The notes: generated by a model not told the origin, from the letters alone. A stretch of DNA of 64,000 nucleotides from Arthrobacter sp. SLBN-122 (GCF_006715165.1 NZ_VFMS01000001.1:1240001-1304000); one strand, 5' to 3'; positions 1 through 8,370 are shown, counted from the first letter of the stretch. Numbers and translations are program-made.

Positions 1-572
1 GCGATCTATGCCGGACCCCTCCAGGCCAGGATCGATTGCGAAATAATCGCCCTGCCGCTTATTACGGGAAACCCTGCCGAGGCCGCCGCCTTGGACGAAG
101 TGGATGCAATCGTGGTGGGCGGGGGTTTGACCCCGGCCTACTGGGACGCCCTTCATCCTCTGGCCGCAGTCATCAGGAGAAAGGTTGTGGACAGGACGCC
201 GTACCTGGGGTTCTCCGCCGGCGCCATGGTGGCAGCGCAGGGCGCGCTGATAGGCGGATACAGGATCTGCGGGGTGGAAGTGTGCGGCCAGGAGTGCTGG
301 AAGGCCTGGACTCAGTAGATATCCGGGAAGGCCTGGGGCTTGCCGCGTTTTCTGTGGATGTCCACGCGGCGCAGGCCGGGACGCTGAGCCGGGCGGTGGG
401 CGCCGTGGCGGCGGGTCTGATGGAGAGGGCCGTGGCCATAGACGAAAACACAGCCGTTGTTCTGCCGGCGCCGGGAGACCTGGACTACGACGTCATCGGC
501 AGCGGGAACTGCTGGGACATCCACCGAACCGGAGGGGCCGCCACCGCCGTCGTCGTCCGCTCGGCGACCTGA
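1..572 (+). pseudogene. S51-family (peptidase E / cyanophycinase-like) protein, frameshifted and cut by the window edge
   Basis: The reading frame is open from base 1 to a stop at 318. It carries the fold's GGG segment and the nucleophile motif GFSAGAM, which places it in the type 1 glutamine-amidotransferase-like S51 group of serine peptidases. The expected C-terminal half (GLGLAAFSVDVHAAQAG onward) continues in another frame from about base 295 to the stop at 572. One missing base near 285-300 would join the halves. Either this is a true disruption that cuts the protein just after the catalytic Ser region, or it is a sequencing error. The natural start lies upstream of the window. Substrate cannot be told from sequence. 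Family assignment is fairly safe; functional state is open. Confidence 0.7.
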
Positions 573-606
573 CCGGGCCGGAACAAGGCTGGCGCAAACG
601 TACGGG

Positions 607-1341
607 CTATGAGTCGAAGTGGGTGCGGACGCTGCTGCCGGACAGCTGCTCGATCAATTCCCTGGCAACATCCCGGAGCTTGCGGTTGCGGTTGCTGGAG
701 ACCTTGGTGAGGATTTCCATGGCTTCCTCCTGCGAGCACCGGTTCTGCGCCATGATCACGCCGCAGGCCAGATTGATTGCAGTCCTGCTCTCGAGCGCGG
801 CCTCAAGATCTTCGGCGCGGTTCTCTATCGTGTTGATGCGCACGGAGAGTTGCATGGTGTTGTGCACCGCCCCAGCGAAACCCACTGCCTTGTCGTAGAC
901 ATCCGCTGTGAACACATGTGGTTTGGTTGCGAAAAAGTTCAAGGCCGCCCTGGCATCACCCGTGATTTCCAGCGGCACGCCAAGGGAGCTGCGCACGTTG
1001 TGCTCTGCCAGCTTTTCGTTGAATTCAGGCCACCTCGGATCTCTTGCGACATCATCGATCATGATGGGAGTCATTTCCCGGAGGGCACGGACGCAAGGCC
1101 CATCGCCCAACATCTGCTCGATGTGGTCAAGTTCCACGGCACGTGCACTGCTGCCGGCTGCAGTGGTGGGCCGACGACGGAGCTTGAGGGTGACGGCGCA
1201 CTCGATCGTATCGTCCGCAGCTTCGGAGACCGCGGCGGCAGCCATCTCCGAGAGCCCGGACAGGAAATCCACAATGCCCTCGGCGCCCACCAGGATTTCC
1301 TGCAGCTGGCGCACGGACTCGTTATCTGCTGACGTCGACAT
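607..1341 (-). CDS. GAF and ANTAR domain protein (copy A)
   Basis: A 244-residue putative RNA-binding antiterminator. An N-terminal GAF domain (about residues 15-165) has the segment GDGPCVRALRE, whose Cys occurs in all five GAF-ANTAR proteins here. The C-terminal ANTAR domain (about 185-240) has the canonical run SRTAINLACGVIMAQNRC followed by LRDVARELI. ANTAR domains of this type bind paired hairpins in nascent RNA and prevent termination. It ends in THFDS, a tail also seen in copies D and E. It is transcribed away from the rest of the array. A hexamer TAAGAT lies seven bases before the ATG with no Shine-Dalgarno, so the mRNA may be leaderless. The signal sensed is unknown. Confidence 0.9.
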   Translation of the reverse strand: MSTSADNESVRQLQEILVGAEGIVDFLSGLSEMAAAAVSEAADDTIECAVTLKLRRRPTTAAGSSARAVELDHIEQMLGDGPCVRALREMTPIMIDDVARDPRWPEFNEKLAEHNVRSSLGVPLEITGDARAALNFFATKPHVFTADVYDKAVGFAGAVHNTMQLSVRINTIENRAEDLEAALESRTAINLACGVIMAQNRCSQEEAMEILTKVSSNRNRKLRDVARELIEQLSGSSVRTHFDS

Positions 1342-1409
1342 GGAGCAATCTTACTGTCACAAGGCGCCGGCCGCATGGAGGCGTCTAAGGGTTGGCATAT
1401 GCTGGAGAA

Positions 1410-2129
1410 ATGCCCCAGCATCTCCCCCTTGACGAGCTCAGCACCGTTATCGCTCGCATCCAGGGACTGTTGTTAACGGAAGAAAAGGTGGGCACCGCGG
1501 TGAGCCTCCTGGCCCAGGCGGCCAAGGACTCAGTCCCCGGCACCATTGGCGCCGGTGTCTCCCTGCTGGATTCCAGGGGCCGCCGTACCAGCAGCGGCTA
1601 CACGGACAGGGTGGTGGAACAGGCTGACGCCGCCCAGTACCGGCACGGTGAAGGCCCCTGCCTGACGGCCTGGGCAGCAGAGACTCCCGTCCTGGTCCAG
1701 GACCTCCACGACGACTCGCGCTGGCCGCTGTGGCGGGATTCCGTGCGGGACCTGCCCATCCGGTCTGTGGTCAGCGCCCCATTGATAGCCGGCAAGGAAA
1801 CGCTCGGCGCCATCAAGCTGTACGCGGCCACCCCATCCGCCTATGACGCGGGGAGCGTGCGGCTGCTTCAACTGTTCGCCGCACCGGCGGCCACCCTCCT
1901 GTCGCATATCCAGGGGACCGAGGCTCCGCACAAGATGACGGAGGCACTGCGAACGTCGCTCCACAGCAGGGATGTCATCAACCGCGCCTGCGGTGTCCTG
2001 ATGGAACGCCGGGGAACAACGCACCAGGCGGCGCTGCAGCAGCTGATGAACCAGGCGCGGCAGGAGCGCACCACCCTGCTCAACGTCAGCGAATCCATCC
2101 TGGCCGGGACGCCGGCGTCCGGGATTTAG
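1410..2129 (+). CDS. GAF and ANTAR domain protein (copy B)
   Basis: About 239 residues: a GAF domain (about 15-165) containing GEGPCLTAW, then a C-terminal ANTAR domain with SRDVINRACGVLMERRG. The first ANTAR helices are canonical, but the last part (MNQARQERTTLLNVSESI) departs from the usual LRDVA pattern and the THF tail is absent. The ATG at 1410 is preferred; an in-frame TTG at 1392 would add six residues, and GGAG at 1404-1407 sits very close to the ATG. It is divergent from copy A with a short shared promoter region. Ten bases separate its stop from the next small gene, so the two are probably one transcription unit. Confidence 0.87.
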   Translation: MPQHLPLDELSTVIARIQGLLLTEEKVGTAVSLLAQAAKDSVPGTIGAGVSLLDSRGRRTSSGYTDRVVEQADAAQYRHGEGPCLTAWAAETPVLVQDLHDDSRWPLWRDSVRDLPIRSVVSAPLIAGKETLGAIKLYAATPSAYDAGSVRLLQLFAAPAATLLSHIQGTEAPHKMTEALRTSLHSRDVINRACGVLMERRGTTHQAALQQLMNQARQERTTLLNVSESILAGTPASGI

Positions 2130-2138
2130 GCAGCGCGG

Positions 2139-2465
2139 ATGGGTTTTGATCCACACGAACCAGAGCAAAGACGCCGGCTCCGCGCAGCCATCAGGGCAGC
2201 AGACATTTCCGTGCCTGAGCTGTGGTTGAAGTACTTTGGCATGTCCGGGGACGCAGGCGAGTACGAGGTGGAGGCCTACCTTCAGGGCCTTCTCTCGCTG
2301 CCGCCGGTCCAGCGCGACCTGCTGGCACTGGCTGCGAACGAACTCATTGACGAGCGGCCCCGGCCGCGGGCGCCGTACTCCAATGACTTCACATCCGAGC
2401 CGCGGGCGGCGGAAGGAAATGACGACGGCGGCAGCCAGCCAGGTGCCGCATCACCCGGCCCCTAG
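2139..2465 (+). CDS. Small protein of an ANTAR-linked family (paralogue 1)
   Basis: 108 residues, no named function. The core (about residues 24-72) aligns without gaps to the 83-residue protein at 3377-3628: both have an LW..Y.G..GD..E...AYL pattern followed by a LP..Q..L motif and a final EL. The C-terminal 35 residues are low-complexity, rich in Pro, Gly, Ala and acidic residues, and are probably disordered. There is no signal peptide or membrane segment. It directly follows GAF-ANTAR copy B and its paralogue directly follows copy C, so a role with these regulators, for example as a partner or modulator, is inferred. It is not seen elsewhere in the window. Confidence 0.7.
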   Translation: MGFDPHEPEQRRRLRAAIRAADISVPELWLKYFGMSGDAGEYEVEAYLQGLLSLPPVQRDLLALAANELIDERPRPRAPYSNDFTSEPRAAEGNDDGGSQPGAASPGP

Positions 2466-2648
2466 GTTCCGGCTTCCCGCCAGAAGGACTTGGGGCCCTG
2501 TTCCGAAGCCCCTGCACAGGCGTAGTGTCGAACACAGGAGATTTCCGGACGCAGCATCCGGACATTGAATTCCGGGCCTTCCGCATCGAGAGCAGAAGGC
2601 CGACAGCCAGCAGCAACGGTCACTGGCGCAACTAGGGATCGAGGCCCT

Positions 2649-3380
2649 ATGGCCCACAACGATGCAGTCACCACAGCGGACGAGTACCAGGACTTACTGC
2701 TCAACACTCCGGAATTTTCAAAGTTCCTCCTGGGCCTGGCGACCATATCGGCATCGCAGCTTGGGGGTGACGGCGCTCCGGTGGAATGCACGGTCACGGT
2801 GGAGCGCGACGGTGCGCTGTCCACCTTTGCCTACAGCAGTGAAGAGGGCCGCCGGCTGGATGAGACGCAATACGCCTTTGGTACCGGTCCTTGCCTCACG
2901 GCTCTCCGGGAGCAGCACACGGTATTGATTGAGGACCTGCAGCTTGACCAGAGGTGGGCCCCGTACACCTATGCCGTTGCAAAGCTGGGCGTCCGTTCGG
3001 CCCTGGCGGTCCCCATCCACACGGATCCCCTTTCCCAGGCAGCCCTGAACTGCTACGCGCATACCGTCCATGCGTTCGGCCCGGACACCGTCAAGCTGGT
3101 GGAGGACCAGGCCGCGTCGATGTCCCGCATCCTTCGGCTCGCCCTGCGGCTCCACGCCCCTGAAGTCTTTCCCGAGGACCTGCGCGCTGCCCTTAAATCC
3201 CGCGCGGTGGTGGACGCGGCCGTTGCGCTGGTGATGCTCCAGGCGCGCGGCAGCCGGGATGGCGCACTGGAGCTCCTCCAGGCCGCCGCCAAGTCGGGCA
3301 ACCGCCGGATCCAGGAAATTGCGCAGGAAATCGTGGCAAGGGGAAGCTTCAGCGCTGGTCCGGGTAAGGGGGAAGCATGA
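2649..3380 (+). CDS. GAF and ANTAR domain protein with divergent ANTAR (copy C)
   Basis: 243 residues from the ATG at 2649, which has GAGG just upstream; an in-frame TTG at 2565 is possible but adds unconserved sequence. The GAF domain (about 15-165) has GTGPCLTALRE and a DQRW segment. The C-terminal domain aligns with ANTAR but is eroded: the usual ACG-[IV]-[IL]-M segment reads AAVALVML, and the last helix reads RRIQEIAQEIV. RNA binding may be weakened or altered. It heads an operon of three genes joined by two ATGA stop-start overlaps (2649, 3377, 3625), so expression is translationally coupled. Confidence 0.87.
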   Translation: MAHNDAVTTADEYQDLLLNTPEFSKFLLGLATISASQLGGDGAPVECTVTVERDGALSTFAYSSEEGRRLDETQYAFGTGPCLTALREQHTVLIEDLQLDQRWAPYTYAVAKLGVRSALAVPIHTDPLSQAALNCYAHTVHAFGPDTVKLVEDQAASMSRILRLALRLHAPEVFPEDLRAALKSRAVVDAAVALVMLQARGSRDGALELLQAAAKSGNRRIQEIAQEIVARGSFSAGPGKGEA

Positions 3381-3628
3381 ATGCCGAATGGACCGGGGGT
3401 CCGGACCAGTTGGTCGAAGCCGACGAGCAGCGGCATGGAGCAGCACGCCGCTTCCAGGACACCGGCGTTCCACTCCTGAATTTGTGGACGTATTACTACG
3501 GCATCGGCGGGGACGTGGACGAGCTGTCCCTCGACGCCTACCTCAACGAAGCACTGCACCTCCCCGCGGCCCAGGTGGGACTCGTGAACACGGCCATGAC
3601 CGAATTGACATGGGATGATGCCGAATGA
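3377..3628 (+). CDS. Small protein of an ANTAR-linked family (paralogue 2)
   Basis: 83 residues, soluble, acidic at the C-terminus (ELTWDDAE). The central region matches paralogue 1 at 2139-2465: LW.YYYGI.GD.DE...DAYL then LPAAQ..L and TEL. It is locked between two GAF-ANTAR genes: its ATG overlaps the stop of copy C, and its stop overlaps the ATG of copy D, both as ATGA. That arrangement implies matched translation with its neighbours. I do not recognise a named domain. A shared role with the GAF-ANTAR proteins is an inference from placement only. Confidence 0.78.
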   Translation: MNAEWTGGPDQLVEADEQRHGAARRFQDTGVPLLNLWTYYYGIGGDVDELSLDAYLNEALHLPAAQVGLVNTAMTELTWDDAE

Positions 3629-4389
3629 CGGACAACACGGGACCGCTGCAGGAACCTGGTGGCCTGGCCGATTCGGACTCCGAACAGTCCTTCCAGCGAT
3701 TGGTCCTGGAGAGCCGCGACGTCCGTGACTTCCTCGCGGAACTGGCCGTCAGGGCAGCTTCACGGTTGTCCGTACGGGGAAATACCATCCACAGTGGTGT
3801 GACCGTCATCCGCCGCAGGAAGCCCCAGGCCGTAGCGGCCAGCGAGGCCGCGGCCAGGGTGCTTGACGAACTGCAGAACGGATTCGGCGATGGCCCCTGC
3901 CTCACGGCGCTCCGAAAACGAACCACCCTCCTGGTTCCCGATCTGGCCGCCGAAAAGCGCTGGGAGCCCTACGTCCGGGCCGCCCTGGAACACGGGGTTT
4001 CGTCGATCCTTGCCATTCCACTGGACCTTTCGGGGGATGCCGAGGCCGTGCTCAACCTCTACTCCGGCTGCAGCAACGGCTTCTCGGCCGAAGACATCAG
4101 CACAGCGGAGGCATTCGCCCGGCAGGCAGCCGGCTCCATCCGGCTGATCCTGCGGATCACCCAGCTGAACGAAGCACGGGAAGACATGTCAGCAGCCATG
4201 CAGTCGCGCACCGTCATCGACATGGCCATCGGCGCCATCATGGCTGAAAACAGATGCACCCGGGACGAAGCCTTCAACATCCTCACCCGGGCCTCCAGTA
4301 CGCGCAACATCAAACTCAGGGACGTGGCGGCGTCGGTCATCACCTCGATCTCCGGTGAAGAGAAGATTCCCACCCATTTCAGTGAGTAG
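3625..4389 (+). CDS. GAF and ANTAR domain protein (copy D)
   Basis: 254 residues. The GAF domain (about 25-180) contains GDGPCLTALRK and an EKRWEPY segment; the ANTAR domain (about 195-245) is canonical: SRTVIDMAIGAIMAENRC then LRDVAASVI. It ends in THFSE, close to the tails of copies A and E. It is the last gene of the coupled operon beginning at 2649. With both a canonical ANTAR (this copy) and an eroded one (copy C) in a single operon, the two may work as a hetero-pair, since ANTAR regulators generally dimerise; that is inference. Confidence 0.9.
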   Translation: MTDNTGPLQEPGGLADSDSEQSFQRLVLESRDVRDFLAELAVRAASRLSVRGNTIHSGVTVIRRRKPQAVAASEAAARVLDELQNGFGDGPCLTALRKRTTLLVPDLAAEKRWEPYVRAALEHGVSSILAIPLDLSGDAEAVLNLYSGCSNGFSAEDISTAEAFARQAAGSIRLILRITQLNEAREDMSAAMQSRTVIDMAIGAIMAENRCTRDEAFNILTRASSTRNIKLRDVAASVITSISGEEKIPTHFSE

Positions 4390-4486
4390 ACGACTGTGTC
4401 GCCGCTCACAGGTGATGAGAATCACTCGCAATAATTCAGTGTTTTGGTTGAGTCGGTTGTTCAAGCACGGGCACTATGGATAGGCA

Positions 4487-4505
4487 GGGCGGGGAACATC
4501 CGCCC
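4487..4505. other. Hairpin in the 4390-4621 intergenic region
   Basis: The six-base arms GGGCGG and CCGCCC are separated by seven bases. The hairpin lies about 100 bases after copy D and about 115 before the next gene. There is no T-run directly after it, so it is a weak terminator candidate or part of a leader. The rest of the gap also holds a GTGAT-GAGA-ATCAC hairpin at 4412-4425. No other gene is visible in the gap. Confidence 0.3.
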
Positions 4506-4577
4506 TTGACATCCTGGTGACGCAACGAGGCCCACCGGTGAGCACAGGCCACCGACCCTCCGAGCGCGGACAGGCCA

Positions 4578-4605
4578 TTGACCGGACACAGCGCCGGCTT
4601 GATAC
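4578..4605 (+). promoter_or_regulatory. Possible promoter for the 64-residue protein
   Basis: TTGACC (4578-4583) and TGATAC (4600-4605) are spaced by 16 bases, close to a housekeeping sigma promoter, about 17 bases before the ATG at 4622. A second TTGACA at 4506-4511 has no good partner. Confidence 0.35.
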
Positions 4606-4621
4606 AGGAAAGTACTGAACA

Positions 4622-4816
4622 ATGACGTTTAACACTGCCGAATCCGTGACCCTGAAGATCTGGGACCGTGCCGCACTCCACGAGACCCTGGATTCCGCCG
4701 TCACCGATCTTTCGTCCCGCCACAACACCACCACGTGCCGGATCGCTGTCACCTGCAGCGGCCCCAACACCTTCACGCTGAGCCTGCGCGGCGAAGAGCC
4801 GGCACTGGTTCTCTAA
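4622..4816 (+). CDS. Hypothetical small protein
   Basis: 64 residues, no recognised domain, signal or membrane segment. A good Shine-Dalgarno (AGGAAAG, 4606-4612) sits nine bases before the ATG, and a strong terminator begins 19 bases after the stop, so it appears to be a free-standing transcription unit. The sequence alternates polar and hydrophobic residues in the second half (CRIAVTCSG..FTLSLRG), suggesting beta strands. Function unknown. Confidence 0.6.
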   Translation: MTFNTAESVTLKIWDRAALHETLDSAVTDLSSRHNTTTCRIAVTCSGPNTFTLSLRGEEPALVL

Positions 4817-4834
4817 GCACTCCAGTACCAAAGG

Positions 4835-4877
4835 GAGCGGACCACGCCGGACACCACCCGGCGTCGTCCGCTCTTTT
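4835..4877 (+). terminator. Intrinsic terminator, member of the repeated palindrome family
   Basis: Arm GAGCGGACCACGCCGG (4835-4850) pairs 15 of 16 with 4858-4873 across a seven-base loop and is followed by TTTT. It terminates the 64-residue gene. The outer arm GAGCGGAC is also found in the copy at 14307. Confidence 0.8.
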
Positions 4878-4935
4878 CCTGTCCTTGGAACGGCGTAGCA
4901 TTCGTCAGGTACGCGCAGCAGGACGGGGAGGACAG

Positions 4936-5973
4936 ATGGATAACCAGCACAAGGCCAGCCGCTTCAATCCTGGGTCACTGGCAGTCCCGGTCATCCAGGC
5001 GCCGATGGCCGGCGGACCCTCCACCCCGCAACTCGCCGCGGCCGTCAGTGCCGCCGGCGGGCTGGGGTTCCTGGCGGCAGGCTACAAAACCGCTGCCGTC
5101 ATGCGCTCCGAGATTGAAGCCATCCGGTCGCTCACGGACCGGCCCTTCGGGGTCAACCTGTTCGTCCCCCAGCCGTCGGTCGTCAGCCCTGCGCCCCTGC
5201 AGCAGTACGCGGCGTCCCTGGCCGCCGACACCGAACGCTTCGGTGTCAGCCTGGGAGAGCCGCGGCATGACGACGACGACTGGGACAAGAAGCTCGAGGT
5301 CCTGCTGGAGCTCGCACCGGCGGTTGTTTCGTTCACCTTCGATGTTCCCGGTTCCGGGGTTGTCGAAGCGCTTCACAAACGCGGTGTCTATGTGATCGCC
5401 ACGGTGACGGACCGCGGGGAAGCACTCCGGGCGCTTTCGGCAGGCGCCGATGCCCTGTGCGTCCAGGGCCCGGAAGCCGGCGGCCACCGGGGAACGTTCA
5501 ACGCCGTTGCTCCGCCGCCCACAGTGCCCCTGCATGGCATCCTCGAAGAGCTGGCCGATCTTGAGGTGCCGCTCATTGCAGCAGGCGGCATTGGGACGCG
5601 GGAGGATACGCGGGCTGCGCTCGACGTCGGCGCCGCAGCGGTCCAGGCCGGAACGGCTTTCCTCCTGGCCGATGAAGCAGGAACCAAGGCGGCGCACCGT
5701 GCCGCATTGTCGCCGGCCGGACGCTTCACCACCACCGCCGTCACCCGGGCTTTCTCCGGCCGCAATGCCCGCGGCCTCTACAACGAATTCATGCGCCGCC
5801 ATGACGCGGACGCGCCGTACGGGTACCCGGAGATCCACCACCTGACCACTCCCCTGCGCGCCGCGGCCGCAGCCGCAGGAGAGCCGGACTGGCTGAACCT
5901 GTGGGCTGGCATCAACTACCGGCATGCCAAGGAAGGCCCTGCCGCGGTCGTCCTGACAAGCCTCGCGCCGTAG
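4936..5973 (+). CDS. Nitronate monooxygenase, NPD-like flavoprotein
   Basis: 345 residues, an FMN-dependent TIM-barrel enzyme that oxidises alkyl nitronates (nitroalkane anions) to carbonyl compounds and nitrite. Family segments: VIQAPMAGG near the start, GGLGFLAAGYK, FGVNLFVP, the flavin/phosphate-region VQGPEAGGHRG, PLIAAGGIG and GAAAVQAGTAFL. The ATG at 4936 is chosen over earlier in-frame starts because GGGGAGGA lies just before it and the protein then begins at the family's usual place. It stands alone between two terminators. It probably protects against propionate-3-nitronate or nitroalkanes; the substrate is not readable from sequence. Confidence 0.88.
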   Translation: MDNQHKASRFNPGSLAVPVIQAPMAGGPSTPQLAAAVSAAGGLGFLAAGYKTAAVMRSEIEAIRSLTDRPFGVNLFVPQPSVVSPAPLQQYAASLAADTERFGVSLGEPRHDDDDWDKKLEVLLELAPAVVSFTFDVPGSGVVEALHKRGVYVIATVTDRGEALRALSAGADALCVQGPEAGGHRGTFNAVAPPPTVPLHGILEELADLEVPLIAAGGIGTREDTRAALDVGAAAVQAGTAFLLADEAGTKAAHRAALSPAGRFTTTAVTRAFSGRNARGLYNEFMRRHDADAPYGYPEIHHLTTPLRAAAAAAGEPDWLNLWAGINYRHAKEGPAAVVLTSLAP

Positions 5974-6001
5974 GGGCAGCACCTCCCCTGCCACGAACGA
6001 C

Positions 6002-6033
6002 GGCGGGCCGGCCCCTTTCGGAGCCGGCCCGCC
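6002..6033. terminator. Bidirectional hairpin between convergent genes
   Basis: Arms GGCGGGCCGGC (6002-6012) and GCCGGCCCGCC (6023-6033) pair perfectly over a ten-base loop, between the converging nitronate monooxygenase and alcohol dehydrogenase genes. It is not a member of the repeated palindrome family by sequence. Confidence 0.7.
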
Positions 6034-6049
6034 GCGCGTGGGTGGTGCT

Positions 6050-7090
6050 TTAGAAGGTGGCGGTGTCGATCACGAAGCGGTACCGGACGTCCGAGGCGAG
6101 GACGCGCTCGTAGGCCTCGTTGATCTTCTCTGCCGGGATGACCTCGATCTCGGCGCCCAGGCCGTGCTCGGCGCAGAAGTTAAGCATTTCCTGGGTCTCG
6201 CGGATGCCGCCGATCATGGAACCGGCAAACGAGCGGCGGCCGCCGATCAGAGCGAAGGCGTTGACGGGGAGCGGCTCGGCGGGGGCACCGACGTTCACCA
6301 GGGCGCCGTCGAGCTTCAGCAGGCCCAGGTAGGAGCTGATGTCGATCGAGGCGCTCACGGTGTTGATGATCAGGTCGAAGCTGCCGGCGAGGTCGCTGAA
6401 GGTGCTCTCGTCGCTGGTGGCGTAGTAGTGGTCCGCACCAAGCTTCAGGCCGTCTTCCTGCTTCTTCAGCGACTGGGACAGGACCGTTACGTCGGCACCC
6501 ATGGCGTGGGCGAGCTTGACGGCCATGTGGCCCAGGCCGCCGAGGCCGACGACGGCGACCTTCTTGCCGGGCCCGGCGCCCCAGTGGCGCAACGGGGAGT
6601 AGGTGGTGATGCCGGCGCACAGCAGCGGCGCCGCGACGTCGAGCTCGATGCCCTCGGGAATGGTCACCACGAAGTCCTCGGTTACCACGACGTGGGTGGA
6701 GTAGCCGCCCTGGGTGATGGTTCCATCGCGGTCAACGGCGCCGTACGTGCCGACATTGCCCTTGAGGCAGTACTGTTCCTCGCCTTTCTGGCAGTTGACG
6801 CACTCCTTGCAGGAATTGACCATGCAGCCAACACCAACGCGGTCGCCAACGGCGTGCTTGGTCACGGCCGCTCCCACCTCGGTAACGATGCCGGCGATCT
6901 CGTGGCCGGGTACCAGCGGGTATTGCTGCGGGCCCCAGTCGCCGCGGACCGTGTGGATGTCCGAGTGGCAGATGCCGGCGAACTTGATCTCGATCATGAC
7001 GTCATGGGGACCCACTTCGCGGCGCTCGATGGTGGTTGCCACCAGGTCCTCCGTGGCGGACGGGGATGCATAAGCCTTGACGATAGTCAT
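6050..7090 (-). CDS. NAD(P)-dependent zinc alcohol dehydrogenase, CAD/YahK type
   Basis: 346 residues, medium-chain dehydrogenase/reductase. Catalytic zinc ligands are visible in [15 protein letters not shown] and GHEIAG; the structural zinc site is the four-Cys CKECVNC..GEEQYC cluster; the Rossmann motif is GLGGLGHMA. This pattern matches the cinnamyl-alcohol-dehydrogenase/YahK branch, which reduces a range of aldehydes, mostly with NADPH. It lies downstream of another dehydrogenase on the same strand, separated by a probable terminator at 7130-7155, so it is probably independently transcribed. The physiological substrate is unknown. Confidence 0.9.
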   Translation of the reverse strand: MTIVKAYASPSATEDLVATTIERREVGPHDVMIEIKFAGICHSDIHTVRGDWGPQQYPLVPGHEIAGIVTEVGAAVTKHAVGDRVGVGCMVNSCKECVNCQKGEEQYCLKGNVGTYGAVDRDGTITQGGYSTHVVVTEDFVVTIPEGIELDVAAPLLCAGITTYSPLRHWGAGPGKKVAVVGLGGLGHMAVKLAHAMGADVTVLSQSLKKQEDGLKLGADHYYATSDESTFSDLAGSFDLIINTVSASIDISSYLGLLKLDGALVNVGAPAEPLPVNAFALIGGRRSFAGSMIGGIRETQEMLNFCAEHGLGAEIEVIPAEKINEAYERVLASDVRYRFVIDTATF

Positions 7091-7129
7091 GGTTCTCCTG
7101 TGATCTGTTGGGGGACTATTAAAATGCTA

Positions 7130-7155
7130 CCGGGGTTGTTCGGATCAAACCCCGG
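7130..7155 (-). terminator. Hairpin between the two alcohol dehydrogenase genes
   Basis: CCGGGGTT (7130-7137) pairs with AACCCCGG (7148-7155). On the minus strand the arm is followed a few bases on by a TTTT run. It would end the transcript of the upstream dehydrogenase at 7245-8261. Confidence 0.55.
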
Positions 7156-7244
7156 AAAAAGTGGGGCCAGCATGGCCCTGTTGTACCTGGTCTTGGGAGT
7201 CCTACCCTGGGCGGCAGCCAGGGCCACGCCGGTGGAACTGTTGG

Positions 7245-8261
7245 TCAGGGGCGGAGGAGCACCTTGATGGCACGCCGTTCGTCCATGGCCTTGTACGCCT
7301 CTGCCGCCTGGTCCAGCGGGAGTTCGAGGTCGAACACCTTGCCGGGGTTGATCTCACCCCGGAGGATCAGGTCGATCAGTTCGGGGAGGTACTGCCGGAC
7401 CGGAGCCGGACCGCCGTGCAGGTGGACGTGGGAGTAGAAAAGGTCCCGGCCGGGCAGCGCTACGTCGTGGGACACGCCCACGAATCCGACATGGCCGCCG
7501 GCACGGGCGGCGTGGATTGCCTGCAGCATCGATTCCTGGGTACCCACAGCCTCGATGACCGAGTGTGCTCCGAGCCCGGCGGTGAGTTCCTTGATCTTCT
7601 TCACCCCTGCGTCACCGCGCTCCGCCACGATGTCGGTGGCACCAAACTCACGGGCCAGGGCCTGCCGGTCGGCGTGCCGGGACATGGCGATGATCCGCTC
7701 GGCTCCCATTTGCTTTGCTGCCAGGACCCCCAAAAGTCCCACGGCGCCGTCGCCCACTACCGCCACGGTCTTGCCGGGTCCCACCTCGGACGCCTTGGCG
7801 GCAAACCATCCTGTACCCAGCACGTCGGAGGCGGCAAGCAGCGACGGAACCATGCCGGCGTCGGGCATCTCCGGCGTTGCCACAAGGGTGCCGTCCGCGA
7901 GCGGGACGCGCAGGTACTCAGCCTGCGCGCCGCCTACGCCCTGCCGGTGGATGCAGCCGCTTTGGTAGCCGGAGCGGCAGATTTCGCAGGTGTTGTCCGA
8001 GGCAAAGAAGGACCCGACGACGAACTGGCCCCGCCGGACGTTCTTCACCTCAGCCCCGACTTCTTCGACCACCCCCACGTACTCGTGGCCCATCGGCATG
8101 GGCTTGGGCAGTTTGTCGGCGCCGCGGTAGGGCCACAGGTCGGACCCGCAGACACAGGCGGCAACGATTTTGATAACCGCATCCGTGGGCTGCTTGATGG
8201 CGGGCTTGTCACGGTCCTCGACGCGCACGTCTCCGGGAGCGTGCATGATGGTTGCTCGCAT
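7245..8261 (-). CDS. Zinc-dependent alcohol dehydrogenase (medium-chain)
   Basis: 338 residues. Catalytic zinc ligands are in CVCGSDLWPYRG and MGHEYVG; a structural Cys cluster (CEICRSGYQSGC) follows; the nucleotide-binding motif is GDGAVGLLG. The closest broad group is the threonine/sorbitol dehydrogenase-like branch. The ATG at 8261 has a strong GGAGGA before it. An in-frame ATG at 8306 would add 15 residues and coincides with the end of a conserved upstream element, so a second start cannot be excluded. It is divergent from an MmyB-type regulator, a common pairing in actinobacteria in which the regulator controls the oxidoreductase. Confidence 0.87.
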   Translation of the reverse strand: MRATIMHAPGDVRVEDRDKPAIKQPTDAVIKIVAACVCGSDLWPYRGADKLPKPMPMGHEYVGVVEEVGAEVKNVRRGQFVVGSFFASDNTCEICRSGYQSGCIHRQGVGGAQAEYLRVPLADGTLVATPEMPDAGMVPSLLAASDVLGTGWFAAKASEVGPGKTVAVVGDGAVGLLGVLAAKQMGAERIIAMSRHADRQALAREFGATDIVAERGDAGVKKIKELTAGLGAHSVIEAVGTQESMLQAIHAARAGGHVGFVGVSHDVALPGRDLFYSHVHLHGGPAPVRQYLPELIDLILRGEINPGKVFDLELPLDQAAEAYKAMDERRAIKVLLRP

Positions 8262-8303
8262 GCTGGGTCCTCCAAGTGGGGAAAGGCTGAAAGCGGACAT
8301 TCC

Positions 8304-8370
8304 CATCAAACCCGGCCAGGGACCCGTTAGCGAGGGTCCTGCTGTAACTGGTTCCGGCAGAACCTCCTTA
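8304..8370 (-). promoter_or_regulatory. Conserved 67-bp upstream element, copy 1
   Basis: Aligned without gaps to 16021-16087, 49 of 67 bases agree, with 35 of 43 in the part 8328-8370. The best block is TAGCGAGGG.CCTGCTG, plus GGCAGA and a CATCAAACC end. Both copies lie just upstream of minus-strand genes (dehydrogenase here, MFS efflux there). It is a candidate operator/promoter shared by the two genes, probably for the neighbouring MmyB-type regulator. Confidence 0.55.

Noticed and set aside
4412..4430. A Fur/Zur-like box in the 4390-4621 gap
   Set aside because: TGATGAGAATCACTCGCA only loosely resembles metal-repressor sites, is not properly palindromic, and no metal gene is near.
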